Source: Pedobacter metabolipauper (GTDB lineage: Bacteria > Bacteroidota > Bacteroidia > Sphingobacteriales > Sphingobacteriaceae). From it: a stretch of DNA of 64,000 nt. How positions within the stretch are numbered: position 1 is the stretch's first letter; each line of letters begins with the position of its first letter. A program made the position numbers and the translations under genes. The DNA is taken from contig NZ_SNYC01000003.1 of assembly GCF_004362715.1 (NCBI RefSeq), positions 435,601 to 499,600 on the forward strand. Direction: 5' to 3'. Shown piece after piece: positions 34,850 through 43,337 of this stretch. The notes under the pieces were generated by a model. The model was not told the DNA's origin. It saw nothing but the letters and a program-made list of their open reading frames with translations, and did no database searches.

Positions 34850-35533
34850 TTATCTGCAGTCGGTAACTTCCTGGCTTGCCTTTGCCGGACTCAAATAGGG
34901 GATGTTGAGTTCCATGCCCCTAAATATAAACCAAATTCCAAGGCAGAGCATCATATACGGAATAATCCGGTTGATCTTACGCCTGAATAGATTGCCGGTA
35001 AAGCTCACGCTTATGGTGGCAATAAGCATAAGAGGCAGCGTACCCATACCAAACCAGAACATATAGGTAACCGCGTGAGATACGCCTTCCGTATTTATGG
35101 CTCCGGCAAGAGCCAGATATACAAATCCACATGGCAAGAATCCATTTATGATCCCGATAATAATATGATTTGCTTTATGTTTTAGCGCATAATTAAACAA
35201 TTTGTTGAAAGGTTTAAGAAACAGGGAGTTTCCTTTGATGGTCCGGAGTTGAAAGATCCTGGAGCATGCAGCAGCAAGGATCAGGATCCCGCTGACGATG
35301 CTAACGCCCTGCTGAAAACCGGCCATCCAAATCTGTCTGCCGATAAGGCCTGCAAGTATTCCCAATAAACAATAGGAGATGATGCGGCCAAACTGGTACG
35401 TTAGCTTGTCAAATACCACATAAACCCAGCCTGGTTTTACAGAAGGTACTGCAAAAGCAAGCGGACCGCACATGCCAACACAATGTACGCTCCCCAGTAA
35501 GCCAATCATAAAAGCCAGTTTTTCCGGACTCAT
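34850..35533 (-). CDS. Sulfite exporter TauE/SafE-family (DsbD_2-like) membrane protein
   Basis: About six transmembrane helices in 227 residues. The first helix has the motif GSVHCVGMCGPLAFAVP (H-C-x-G-M-C-G) typical of the DsbD_2/UreH-like subgroup often found with cbb3 assembly genes and linked to copper or thiol transfer. A later NGFLPCGFVYLALAGA repeats the Pro-Cys-Gly helix. It overlaps ccoH by 4 nt, so it is part of the same operon. The transported species is not known. Confidence 0.85.
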   Translation of the reverse strand: MSPEKLAFMIGLLGSVHCVGMCGPLAFAVPSVKPGWVYVVFDKLTYQFGRIISYCLLGILAGLIGRQIWMAGFQQGVSIVSGILILAAACSRIFQLRTIKGNSLFLKPFNKLFNYALKHKANHIIIGIINGFLPCGFVYLALAGAINTEGVSHAVTYMFWFGMGTLPLMLIATISVSFTGNLFRRKINRIIPYMMLCLGIWFIFRGMELNIPYLSPAKASQEVTDCR

Positions 35534-35955
35534 CGGATCATGACCTCCTGCTCATAGAGATAGTTCTTTTCATCGCTTAACCAGTTAATGATCAGTTTCC
35601 ATTGTCCCTTAGCAACTCCCGGGAGCGGGATGTTTACCCGGTTTAAAGAGTCGGTACCCATGCTGATGCTTTGATCCATTCGTTTGTCTGAATTCCGCAC
35701 CATCCTGATCTTGCCGGTAGCAGGCTTCTGAAAAGTAATCCATAGTCCGTCGTCACCAACGTAGATCGCAGGTGCTGCATGGTCTGCCTTTACCTGTTCC
35801 TTAAGTTTGTAATCTGCATTGTAGTTTAACCCCTTTTCGTAATAGTCGGTGTCTACCAATGCATCTGTTTTACTTCTGAACATGCATACTGCCAATACGA
35901 TGATGAAGGTCATAAATGTGGCCATTCCAATTACTAATTTTGTTCCCCAGTTCAT
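35530..35955 (-). CDS. ccoH: Cbb3 oxidase assembly protein FixH/CcoH
   Basis: 141 residues: one N-terminal transmembrane helix (LVIGMATFMTFIIVLAVCMF), the conserved VDTDYYEKGLNYNAD stretch right after it, and a periplasmic beta-rich domain (GKIRMVRNSDKRMDQS, GQWKLIINWLSDEKNYLYEQ). Works with CcoG and CcoI in copper insertion and assembly of the cbb3 oxidase. Located 5 bp after ccoG. Confidence 0.88.
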   Translation of the reverse strand: MNWGTKLVIGMATFMTFIIVLAVCMFRSKTDALVDTDYYEKGLNYNADYKLKEQVKADHAAPAIYVGDDGLWITFQKPATGKIRMVRNSDKRMDQSISMGTDSLNRVNIPLPGVAKGQWKLIINWLSDEKNYLYEQEVMIR

Positions 35956-35960
35956 ATCTT

Positions 35961-37355
35961 TTAATTAGGTGGTGCAATAAATGTAGTTTTAAAACGATCA
36001 GCTTCCTTGCCTCCGGATAGGAGCTTAAAGCCAATGTCTGTTTTGTAAGTTTTAATTTTACGCCTGGGCATAATGACAAAAAAGGTGATCTTAACCGCTT
36101 TTCCATATTCAATACTATCTTCTTTCTGAATGTATTGGATCTTTGCAGAAGCATCCAGCGGTACAATCTTAAACTTAACTGGTTTGTTGGTTTTGTTGAT
36201 CAGCTCTGCTGTATATAAGTTGCTAACTGTTTGATTGTTATCTCGCATCTGATATAGCGTTCCTCCAGCTCTTAATATAGTGGTTTTAATGTCGCTGCGG
36301 GTTAACAGCAGATAAGATAATACGCTCATTAAAACCAGGAGTACGGCAGAATAGGCATATATGCGCTTATTGATGGTAAACGCAGACCTGTTCCTGATCT
36401 CATCATCTGATTTAAACCCGATTAAATTTAAAGGACGATGGATTTTTTCCATGACCATGTTGCAGGCATCAATGCAGGCCGTACAGTTTACACATTCCAT
36501 TTGAGTACCGTTCCGGATGTCAATGCCCGTCGGACAAACGTCTACGCACAGTTTGCAGTCTACACAATCGCCGGCAGGCACTTCTGAAACTTTAATCCGC
36601 TTGCCCCTGGGTTCTCCGCGTACATAATCATAGGCCACAATAATACTTTGATTGTCCAGCAATACACCCTGCAGACGGCCATAAGGACAAACTACGGTAC
36701 ATACCAGTTCCCTCATTTTAGAGAAAACCAGGTAAAAGACGAGGGTAAATACACAAATGGAAATAAAACCGGAAACGTGGTCGGTAACGGGTTCAGTAAT
36801 GATCCTGATCAGTACTTCAGAACCAATCAGGTAGGCCAGGAAAATATTGGCGATAAAAAAAGAGATGCCGAGGTACAAGCTGTGCTTAAATCCTTTTTTA
36901 AGGACTTTTTCTGTCGTTAGCGGTCCGTCATCCAGCTTTTTGCGCTTAAACTGATCGCCTTCTATCCAGACCTCAATTTTGCGGAAGATCATTTCCAGAA
37001 AGATGGTTTGCGGACAAGCCCATCCGCAGAACACCCTTCCAAAAACAACCGTGAATAATACGACAAAGACAATAAAGGTCAGCAGGGCCAATACGAACAG
37101 GTAAAAATCCTGAGGCCAGAACACAATGCCGAACAGTACAAACTTACGTTCCATCACATTGAAAAGAACCAGCTGCTCGCCATTCAGTTTAATAAATGGA
37201 GCCGCAAATAAAAGCGTTAAAAAGAAGTAGCTAACCAGTGACCGATATTGGTAGAGTTTCCCCTTAATTATTCTCGGATAAATCCATTTGCGGCTTTTTC
37301 CATCATCTGTGAGCGTAGAGATCTGATCTCTAAAATGCTGCGGGTTCTGTGACAT
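35961..37355 (-). CDS. ccoG: Cytochrome c oxidase accessory protein CcoG (FixG/RdxA)
   Basis: Membrane ferredoxin-like Cu(II) reductase for cbb3 assembly. 464 residues with N-terminal helices, the motif FCGWACPQTIFLEMIFRK, two classical [4Fe-4S] motifs (CVDCKLCVDVCPTGI and CVNCTACIDACNMVM) and a C-terminal Ig-like domain after the last membrane helix. Its start overlaps the end of ccoP by one base. Confidence 0.95.
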   Translation of the reverse strand: MSQNPQHFRDQISTLTDDGKSRKWIYPRIIKGKLYQYRSLVSYFFLTLLFAAPFIKLNGEQLVLFNVMERKFVLFGIVFWPQDFYLFVLALLTFIVFVVLFTVVFGRVFCGWACPQTIFLEMIFRKIEVWIEGDQFKRKKLDDGPLTTEKVLKKGFKHSLYLGISFFIANIFLAYLIGSEVLIRIITEPVTDHVSGFISICVFTLVFYLVFSKMRELVCTVVCPYGRLQGVLLDNQSIIVAYDYVRGEPRGKRIKVSEVPAGDCVDCKLCVDVCPTGIDIRNGTQMECVNCTACIDACNMVMEKIHRPLNLIGFKSDDEIRNRSAFTINKRIYAYSAVLLVLMSVLSYLLLTRSDIKTTILRAGGTLYQMRDNNQTVSNLYTAELINKTNKPVKFKIVPLDASAKIQYIQKEDSIEYGKAVKITFFVIMPRRKIKTYKTDIGFKLLSGGKEADRFKTTFIAPPN

Positions 37356-38152
37356 TATTCTTGTTTTTTACCCTGCGGTGCTTTCGCTCCTGCGGGTTTA
37401 CTTCCCTGAAGGGATAAAATATAGCTCGTGAGATCAGAAATTTGTTTGGCATTTAACGATTTCTCCCAGGCAATCATTCCTTTGTCAGGAACGCCATACT
37501 TAATGGTTTTAAATACGTCGGTAACCTTGCCGCCATGCAGCCAGAATTCATCCGTTAAATTGGGGCCAACAATACCCTGGGCTTTTTCTCCGTGACATGG
37601 GGTACACGCATTTTTAAACAATGCCGCTCCAGTCTGTATTACTGCGGGATCTTTGGATTGAACCACATTATTCTCGTTGATCTTATTGGCTTTATTGCCT
37701 GGCTTTTGAAGGTAAGCGATCTTGTCTGTTTCTGCCTGCTGCAGTTCGGCCACATATTCATCTTCCTGTAATTTACCCCATCCCAATACGTGATAGTTTA
37801 AAAGATAACCAACGGCAAAGATGATCGAAGCATAAAATAAAACCATGAACCAGGCAGGGGTAGGGTTATCCAGTTCTGCAATGCCATCAAACTCATGTTC
37901 CATCATGATGTCCTTCTCTTCAGAAATGGGTCTTAAACCCATTAGTTTGGTTAGCAGTGATGGTTTTGCTTTTCTTTCTCCTTCTATTCTTTCTGCTTCA
38001 ATTCGGGCCAGTTCTTTCTCTTCTTCAGTGGCAAACAGACTTGGATTTGTACTTTCCTTTACATAGATCTTGATTACTTTCAGTACCTGTAAGGAAACAA
38101 TGAGTACGATTACAGCAGTAATCAGCAAGGCCCAGATTAGGATATCGTTCAT
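37355..38152 (-). CDS. ccoP: Cbb3-type cytochrome c oxidase subunit CcoP/FixP, mono-haem form
   Basis: Membrane-anchored cytochrome c that passes electrons to the oxidase. 265 residues: helix 1 (ILIWALLITAVIVLIV), a charged cytoplasmic loop, helix 2 near 100-120 (PAWFMVLFYASIIFAVGYLL), then one cytochrome c domain with C183-T-P-C186-H187 and axial Met about 226 (GMIAWEKS). Proteobacterial CcoP has two haem domains; only one CxxCH exists here. The C-terminus is Lys/Gly-rich. Confidence 0.92.
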   Translation of the reverse strand: MNDILIWALLITAVIVLIVSLQVLKVIKIYVKESTNPSLFATEEEKELARIEAERIEGERKAKPSLLTKLMGLRPISEEKDIMMEHEFDGIAELDNPTPAWFMVLFYASIIFAVGYLLNYHVLGWGKLQEDEYVAELQQAETDKIAYLQKPGNKANKINENNVVQSKDPAVIQTGAALFKNACTPCHGEKAQGIVGPNLTDEFWLHGGKVTDVFKTIKYGVPDKGMIAWEKSLNAKQISDLTSYILSLQGSKPAGAKAPQGKKQE

Positions 38153-38316
38153 TGTACATCGTCATTTAAAGGTAGCTCACTCATATATTTAACTTCACTC
38201 TTTTTCATGGTAATCAGTAATACGGCTACCAGGATAAAGAAGAGCATAAAAATGCCCAGTGAAGTGATCAGGTAAACCTGGTTTCCGGTCGCTTGATCTA
38301 GAAATTGCTTAAACAT
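38149..38316 (-). CDS. ccoQ: Small membrane subunit, CcoQ/FixQ-like
   Basis: A 55-residue frame between ccoP and ccoNO, too short for usual ORF cut-offs. It starts MFKQFLDQATGNQV, has one transmembrane helix (LGIFMLFFILVAVLLI) and a charged end (MKKSEVKYMSELPLNDD). Its TGA overlaps the ATG of ccoP, showing translational coupling. Position, size and topology match CcoQ, which stabilises the cbb3 complex; sequence alone is too short to prove it. Confidence 0.8.
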   Translation of the reverse strand: MFKQFLDQATGNQVYLITSLGIFMLFFILVAVLLITMKKSEVKYMSELPLNDDVQ

Positions 38317-38338
38317 GGTGTTTGGATTTTAGGTGTGT

Positions 38339-40450
38339 TTACTTTGCTTTAATATCGGTACCCAGACGCTGCAGGTAGGCTATGATTGCAATGATCTCTT
38401 TGTTGCTTTTTACGGTTACATTATTTTTCTGCAGATCTGCTGCAATTAATTTTGCCTGCTCATCAAGGTCGGTGTTGGCTTCATGCTCATATCCAGCTGC
38501 ATAAGGAACGCCAAGGGTACGCATGGCATTGATCTTGGCAATGGTAGTTGTCGTATCCAGATCCTGGTTGATCAACCATTCATACGGTGGCATGATACTG
38601 CCTGGCGACATGGTTTGCGGATCCAGTAAGTGGTTAAAGTGCCACGAATTGCTGTATTTACCACCCTCACGCTGCAAATCCGGTCCGGTACGTTTTGATC
38701 CCCATAAGAAAGGGTGATCATAAACAAACTCACCAGCTTTGCTGTATTCACCATAACGCTCCGTTTCAGAACGGAATGGACGGATCATCTGAGAATGACA
38801 GCTTACACAACCCTCACGAATGTAAAGATCCCTTCCCTGCAATTCTAACGGAGAATAGGGTTTAACACTCGCTATGGTAGGAATATTGGATTTGATGGTA
38901 AATGTTGGCATCATCTCGATCATTCCGCCAATTAAGATCACAATCAGGGAGAGTACCAGGAATACCATCGGTTTACGCTCCAGCATGCGGTGAAGTTTCC
39001 TTTCAGAACCGACAGGAACATAATCCTTAGCCAGTGGTAAAGCCTCTGCGGCTTCATTGGCAACAAGATTACCAGCTTTAGCTGTTTTGATCAGGTTGTA
39101 GGTCATGGCAATAACGCCGATCAGGTACATCGCACCACCAATGGCTCTGAGTATGTACATGGGGATGATCTGTAAAACCGTTTCCAGGAAGTTTGGATAT
39201 TTCAACATCCCGTCTTCAGTAAACTCTTTCCACATTAATCCCTGGGTAAAGCCGGCAAAGTATAAGGGAACGGCATAAAAGATGATTCCCAGCGTACCAA
39301 TCCAGAAGTGGAATGCGGCCAGTTTTTTAGAGTATAACGAGGTTTTGTAAATTCTTGGAATTAACCAGTATAAGATCCCGAAGGTTAAGAAACCATTCCA
39401 TCCAAGTGCACCTACGTGAACGTGTGCAACGATCCAGTCGGTATAGTGGGCAATGGCATTAATTTGTTTTAAGGCCAGCATTGGTCCTTCAAAAGTGGCC
39501 ATACCATAAGCGGTAATACCAACAACCATAAATTTAAGGGTGGCATCTTCCCGTACTTTATCCCAGGCCCCACGCAGGGTAAGTAAGCCATTGATCATAC
39601 CGCCCCAGCTTGGTGCAATGAGCATGATAGAGAACGCCACCCCTAATGATTGTGCCCAGCCAGGCAATGAGGTATATAACAAGTGGTGTGGCCCTGCCCA
39701 GATATAAATGAAGATAAGCGACCAAAAGTGCAGGATACTTAGCTTATAGGAGTAAACAGGGCGTTGTGCCATTTTAGGTAAGAAGTAATACATCATACCC
39801 AAATATGGCGTGGTTAAAAAGAACGCAACAGCATTGTGGCCATACCACCATTGTACCAGCGCATCCTGAACGCCAGCGAATAAATAATAACTTTTAAATG
39901 CAGATATAGGTAACTGAAATGAATTTACAATGTGCAGAACGGCTACCGTAACAAAAGTGGCAATGTAAAACCAAATGGCCACATACATGTGCTTTTCCCT
40001 TCTCTTAAGGATGGTACCGAACATGTTTACACCAAATACCACCCAGATCAGTGTAATGGCAATATCAATAGGCCATTCCAGCTCAGCATATTCATGAGAT
40101 GAAGTGATGCCTAAGGGTAAAGTAATTACAGCAGAAACGATAATGAGCTGCCATCCCCAAAAGTGGATCTTACTCAATACATCACTAAACATCCGCGCTT
40201 TAAGCAGTCGCTGAAGGGAGTAATAGACCCCCATAAAGATCCCGTTGCCTACAAAGGCAAAGATAACCGCATTGGTGTGAAGCGGCCTGATGCGGCCAAA
40301 AGTGGTGTATTGTGAACCTAAATTTAATGAAGGGGTAAAGAGCTGCATGGCAATAAGCAGCCCGACAGTCATACCGATGAGCCCCCATACAATGGTGGCT
40401 GCGGCAAAGTTTCTGACGATCTTGTTATCGTAGTAAAATTTTTCAGTCAT
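38339..40450 (-). CDS. ccoNO: Fused cbb3-type cytochrome c oxidase subunits I and II (CcoN-CcoO)
   Basis: Catalytic core of the high-affinity cbb3 oxidase. Residues 1 to about 480 are CcoN: 12 helices with haem and CuB ligands in RPLHTNAVIFAFVGNGIF, WYGHNAVAFFLTTPYLGMMY and DWIVAHVHVGALGWNG. From about 510 comes CcoO: a helix, then one haem c site near residue 550 (REGCVSCHSQMIRPF), RTGPDLQREGGKYS and MPPYEWL. Subunits I and II are separate proteins in Proteobacteria; the fusion is known in Bacteroidota. It has its own FNR-like promoter at 40478-40542. Confidence 0.95.
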   Translation of the reverse strand: MTEKFYYDNKIVRNFAAATIVWGLIGMTVGLLIAMQLFTPSLNLGSQYTTFGRIRPLHTNAVIFAFVGNGIFMGVYYSLQRLLKARMFSDVLSKIHFWGWQLIIVSAVITLPLGITSSHEYAELEWPIDIAITLIWVVFGVNMFGTILKRREKHMYVAIWFYIATFVTVAVLHIVNSFQLPISAFKSYYLFAGVQDALVQWWYGHNAVAFFLTTPYLGMMYYFLPKMAQRPVYSYKLSILHFWSLIFIYIWAGPHHLLYTSLPGWAQSLGVAFSIMLIAPSWGGMINGLLTLRGAWDKVREDATLKFMVVGITAYGMATFEGPMLALKQINAIAHYTDWIVAHVHVGALGWNGFLTFGILYWLIPRIYKTSLYSKKLAAFHFWIGTLGIIFYAVPLYFAGFTQGLMWKEFTEDGMLKYPNFLETVLQIIPMYILRAIGGAMYLIGVIAMTYNLIKTAKAGNLVANEAAEALPLAKDYVPVGSERKLHRMLERKPMVFLVLSLIVILIGGMIEMMPTFTIKSNIPTIASVKPYSPLELQGRDLYIREGCVSCHSQMIRPFRSETERYGEYSKAGEFVYDHPFLWGSKRTGPDLQREGGKYSNSWHFNHLLDPQTMSPGSIMPPYEWLINQDLDTTTTIAKINAMRTLGVPYAAGYEHEANTDLDEQAKLIAADLQKNNVTVKSNKEIIAIIAYLQRLGTDIKAK

Positions 40451-40477
40451 GTTGAAATAATGAATGGTTTATGGATG

Positions 40478-40542
40478 TAAAAGTACTTTCAGCCTGCTTT
40501 GCAGAGTATGACGATTGTTTGTCTTAAACATGATCTTCATCA
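40478..40542 (-). promoter_or_regulatory. Tandem FNR-like sites plus -7 element before ccoNO
   Basis: Read on the minus strand: site A GTGAT-GAAG-ATCAT (centre 40536.5, inside the 3' end of ccoS), site B CAAAC-AATC-GTCAT (centre 40514.5, first half degenerate), 22 bp apart. The -7 element TACTTTTA begins at 40485, 29.5 bp after B. The ccoNO start codon is 28 bp beyond it. Same spacing as at 30094, 32534 and 43194. Confidence 0.72.
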
Positions 40543-40709
40543 CTTTTTTGTTCAGGATCTGTTCCCGTCGTTTCATCGTCGAAAAGGATCCGCACCGCAG
40601 GCGTGTAGGTGTCGTCATGTTGTCCGGTTCTGCTGGCCCAGAAGAATGCGGCCAGAAAGATCAGGGCGAGCAGAATGCTGCAGCCGATCAGAAAATAGAT
40701 CATGTTCAT
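40524..40709 (-). CDS. ccoS: Cbb3 oxidase maturation protein CcoS
   Basis: 61 residues: a single membrane helix (MIYFLIGCSILLALIFLAAFFW) followed by ASRTGQHDDTYTPAVRILFDD, the CcoS pattern in which a short Asp-rich region follows the helix. Needed for cofactor insertion into cbb3 oxidase. It overlaps the end of ccoI by 4 nt. Confidence 0.9.
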   Translation of the reverse strand: MNMIYFLIGCSILLALIFLAAFFWASRTGQHDDTYTPAVRILFDDETTGTDPEQKSDEDHV

Positions 40710-43105
40710 AATAAGTTGTTTTTACGGGCGTATAACCTGGCGCTGATACTGGTAAACAGGATGATGGTAATGGTGCTGACCGGCATGAGTATAGCAGCTA
40801 TTAGAGGTGACAGGATACCTTGAACGGCAAAGAAGAGTCCGATGAAATTGTAAGTAAGCGAAATGATAAAACTCATGTGGATTACCCGGACGGCATCCTT
40901 TGCCTGCTGTATAAATAACGGGAACTTATGAAAGGATGTTCCATCGAGGATGGCATCACAGTCCGGAGAAAAATTGTTGATGTTATCGGTAACGGCTACA
41001 CCAAGATTACTCTGCTTTAGTGCCCCTGCATCATTTAATCCATCTCCAAACATCAGCACTTTCCTGTTCTGACTTTGAAGCACCTGAATATAATCCAGCT
41101 TATTCTGCGGACTTTGTCCGAAGTGCATTTGACGGGTGCCCGGAAAGAATGGCGTTAAGCTTTGCTTGTCACCATCCTGATCGCCAGAAAGCAGGTGCAG
41201 GTCTGCCCGTTTCCCCAATTTAAAGATCAGGTCCTTAAAGCCGGTGCGCCATTGCAGTGCCGAACTAAAAAAGCCCAGATGCACATCGTCGATCACGATA
41301 TATACCGTAGTTGCAAGTGGCTTATTTAGGGTTTTAATCCCTACAAAGGATGCACTGCCGAGTTTAACGTGTCTTCCATGAACAATTCCGCTTAAGCCAC
41401 GGCCAATCTTTTCCTGGTACTGATCGGTTGGATACTTCGGACTCATTTTTAGCCATTTTACCAGTTCCCGGCTTAAAGGGTGTCCGGAGTTTCTGGCAAG
41501 ATCGCTAACCAGTTGCTGCTCTTCATCGCCTATCGTTCCATTGAAGCTGAAACCTGCAGCCTCCGGATTGGTGATGGTGCCCGTTTTATCGAAAACGAAC
41601 GTGTCTATCCGTGCAAGTTCTTCCACTACAGCGGTACTTTTTAAATAGAATTTATTCTTATCAAATATGCTCAGCACTGCTGCAAGGGTAAAAGGTGAGC
41701 TTAACGCTAGGGCACAAGGACAGGCAATGATCAGTACCGCAGTAAATGAAGCCACTGCTTTACTGCTTTCACCATATAACATCCAAAAGCCAGCGGCAGA
41801 AAGGGCAACAACCAGCAGGGCTATGCTGAAATATTTACTGGCCGTATCGCTAAACGTTTTAATGCGGTCTTTCTGACTAAAAAAGGCTTCGTTGTTCCAC
41901 AGCCTGGTCAGGTAACTTTGCGATACCGGTTTAACAACTTCCAGCTCAATAGCACCCGAAAGTTGTCTGCCTCCCGCATAAACAATTTCTCCATAGGTTT
42001 TTTTAACAGGCTGTGACTCTCCGGTTACAAAGCTAAAGTCAATTTCTGCTTCTCCTTTTAGCAGGATGGCATCTGCAGGAATGATCTCATTGCTCCGGAT
42101 CAGGATACGCTGGCCCAATTCGAGTTCGCTTAACGGAGCGGGCTTTTCCTTTCCGTTGGTAATGATGGTTACTGCAACCGGAAAATAGGAGCGGTAGTCG
42201 CGCTCAAAAGAAAGATGGTGATAAGTGCGCTGCTGCATCCATTTTCCAATTAAGAGGAAAAACACCAGTCCGCACAGGGTATCTACAAAGCCGGCTCCGG
42301 AATTGGTGCTGATCTCTGCAATAGAACGGATAAACATTACAGCAATACCCAGGGCAAGCGGGAAGTCAAGATTTAAGACTTTATTCTTTAAATTGAGATA
42401 GGCAGAAGTGAAATAATCACGCCCGCTATAAAAAACAACAGGTAGGGAGAATGCAAGATTTAGCCAGCCAAAAAAGGTCTTAAATTCCTGTTCCAGGTTA
42501 GATAGACCAAAATAATCAGGAAAGCTAAGCAGCATCACGTTGCCAAAGCAAAAGCCCGCTACAGCTATTTTAGCGATTAGCTTTCGCTCTGAGTGATCGG
42601 ATTTTTGTTTCTTTACAACGTCCTGTAAACTGATGAGGGGTTCATAACCCACGGATACGAGGGTTTCGACCACTTTTCTTAATGATGTTTCATCATTTTT
42701 AAAAGTAATTGCAACCTGTTTTTTAAGGAAATCTATCCGGGATTGTACAACGGAAGGTTGGATCTTGTGCAGGTTTTCCAGCAGCCAGATACACGAACTG
42801 CAATGTATGGCAGGAATATATAAGGTGATTACGGTTACCTTTTCATCAGTATAGTCAATCAGGTCTGCCAGTATGGTAGGCTCATCCAGGTACTCAAAGT
42901 GTTTTGAAGGGAGCTTTTGGGATTGTCCTGGAACGTCGTTATAGGCATAATAATTGCAGAGGTTATGACTGGAAAGGATCTGGTAAACACCTTTGCAGCC
43001 AAGGCAGCAAAATGGTTTATCATCCAGTAAATAAGGACTTACCGGAAGGTCGTCTCCGCAATGATAACACTGCGTTTCTGTATCAATGGTGATTTGGTTT
43101 GACAT
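40706..43105 (-). CDS. ccoI: Copper-translocating P1B-type ATPase CcoI/FixI
   Basis: Exports Cu(I) for cbb3 oxidase assembly. I start at ATG 43105 (MSNQITIDTETQCYHC); the longer frame begins with TTG inside the predicted -7 element. Order: Cys-rich N-terminus (CYHCGDDLP, FCCLGCKGVYQIL), HMA-like region with HCSSCIWLLENLHKI, membrane helices, IDFSFVTGESQPV, the metal-path motif CPCALALSSP, phosphorylation site FVFDKTGTITNP, and hinge MFGDGLNDAGAL. About 799 residues, normal for FixI. Confidence 0.95.
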   Translation of the reverse strand: MSNQITIDTETQCYHCGDDLPVSPYLLDDKPFCCLGCKGVYQILSSHNLCNYYAYNDVPGQSQKLPSKHFEYLDEPTILADLIDYTDEKVTVITLYIPAIHCSSCIWLLENLHKIQPSVVQSRIDFLKKQVAITFKNDETSLRKVVETLVSVGYEPLISLQDVVKKQKSDHSERKLIAKIAVAGFCFGNVMLLSFPDYFGLSNLEQEFKTFFGWLNLAFSLPVVFYSGRDYFTSAYLNLKNKVLNLDFPLALGIAVMFIRSIAEISTNSGAGFVDTLCGLVFFLLIGKWMQQRTYHHLSFERDYRSYFPVAVTIITNGKEKPAPLSELELGQRILIRSNEIIPADAILLKGEAEIDFSFVTGESQPVKKTYGEIVYAGGRQLSGAIELEVVKPVSQSYLTRLWNNEAFFSQKDRIKTFSDTASKYFSIALLVVALSAAGFWMLYGESSKAVASFTAVLIIACPCALALSSPFTLAAVLSIFDKNKFYLKSTAVVEELARIDTFVFDKTGTITNPEAAGFSFNGTIGDEEQQLVSDLARNSGHPLSRELVKWLKMSPKYPTDQYQEKIGRGLSGIVHGRHVKLGSASFVGIKTLNKPLATTVYIVIDDVHLGFFSSALQWRTGFKDLIFKLGKRADLHLLSGDQDGDKQSLTPFFPGTRQMHFGQSPQNKLDYIQVLQSQNRKVLMFGDGLNDAGALKQSNLGVAVTDNINNFSPDCDAILDGTSFHKFPLFIQQAKDAVRVIHMSFIISLTYNFIGLFFAVQGILSPLIAAILMPVSTITIILFTSISARLYARKNNLL

Positions 43106-43123
43106 ATCAGAAAGTATATGTGA

Positions 43124-43194
43124 CAAAGATCAGTTTCAGGGAAGTAATTAAATATGACAGGAGTCAGGATGGAAAGTGACGGCCGTCACTTTCC
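43124..43194 (-). promoter_or_regulatory. Tandem FNR-like sites, perfect palindrome and -7 element before ccoI
   Basis: On the minus strand: site A GTGAC-GGCC-GTCAC, centre 43182.5, is the core of a perfect 24-bp palindrome at 43171-43194. Site B CTGAC-TCCT-GTCAT has its centre at 43160.5, 22 bp on. The -7-like GATCTTTG begins at 43131, 29.5 bp after B; it differs from TAnnTTTG only in its first base. The rest of the 232-bp divergent gap up to 43337 shows nothing else clear. Confidence 0.75.
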
Positions 43195-43337
43195 TAAGTA
43201 AATTATAATCCTTTAGTAAGCTTTGAAAAAAATGACCATTAGCAGAAAATATAAGAATTAAAAGCCTCATATTTATAACATGAAACAGACCTCAGTAATA
43301 ATGGGGTTGCGTTTATAAAAACAAGATATTTTAACAG

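Noticed and set aside
40499..40823. Plus-strand ORFs opposite ccoS and the ccoI end
   Set aside because: They are antisense to well-supported genes, Cys/Arg-rich with no signal or motif, and typical shadow frames.
43120..43133. A third FNR-like core (GTGAC-AAAG-ATCAG) near ccoI
   Set aside because: Read on the minus strand it overlaps GATCTTTG, which sits where the -7 element is expected from the other three promoters; I treat it as promoter, although regulator binding there is not excluded.
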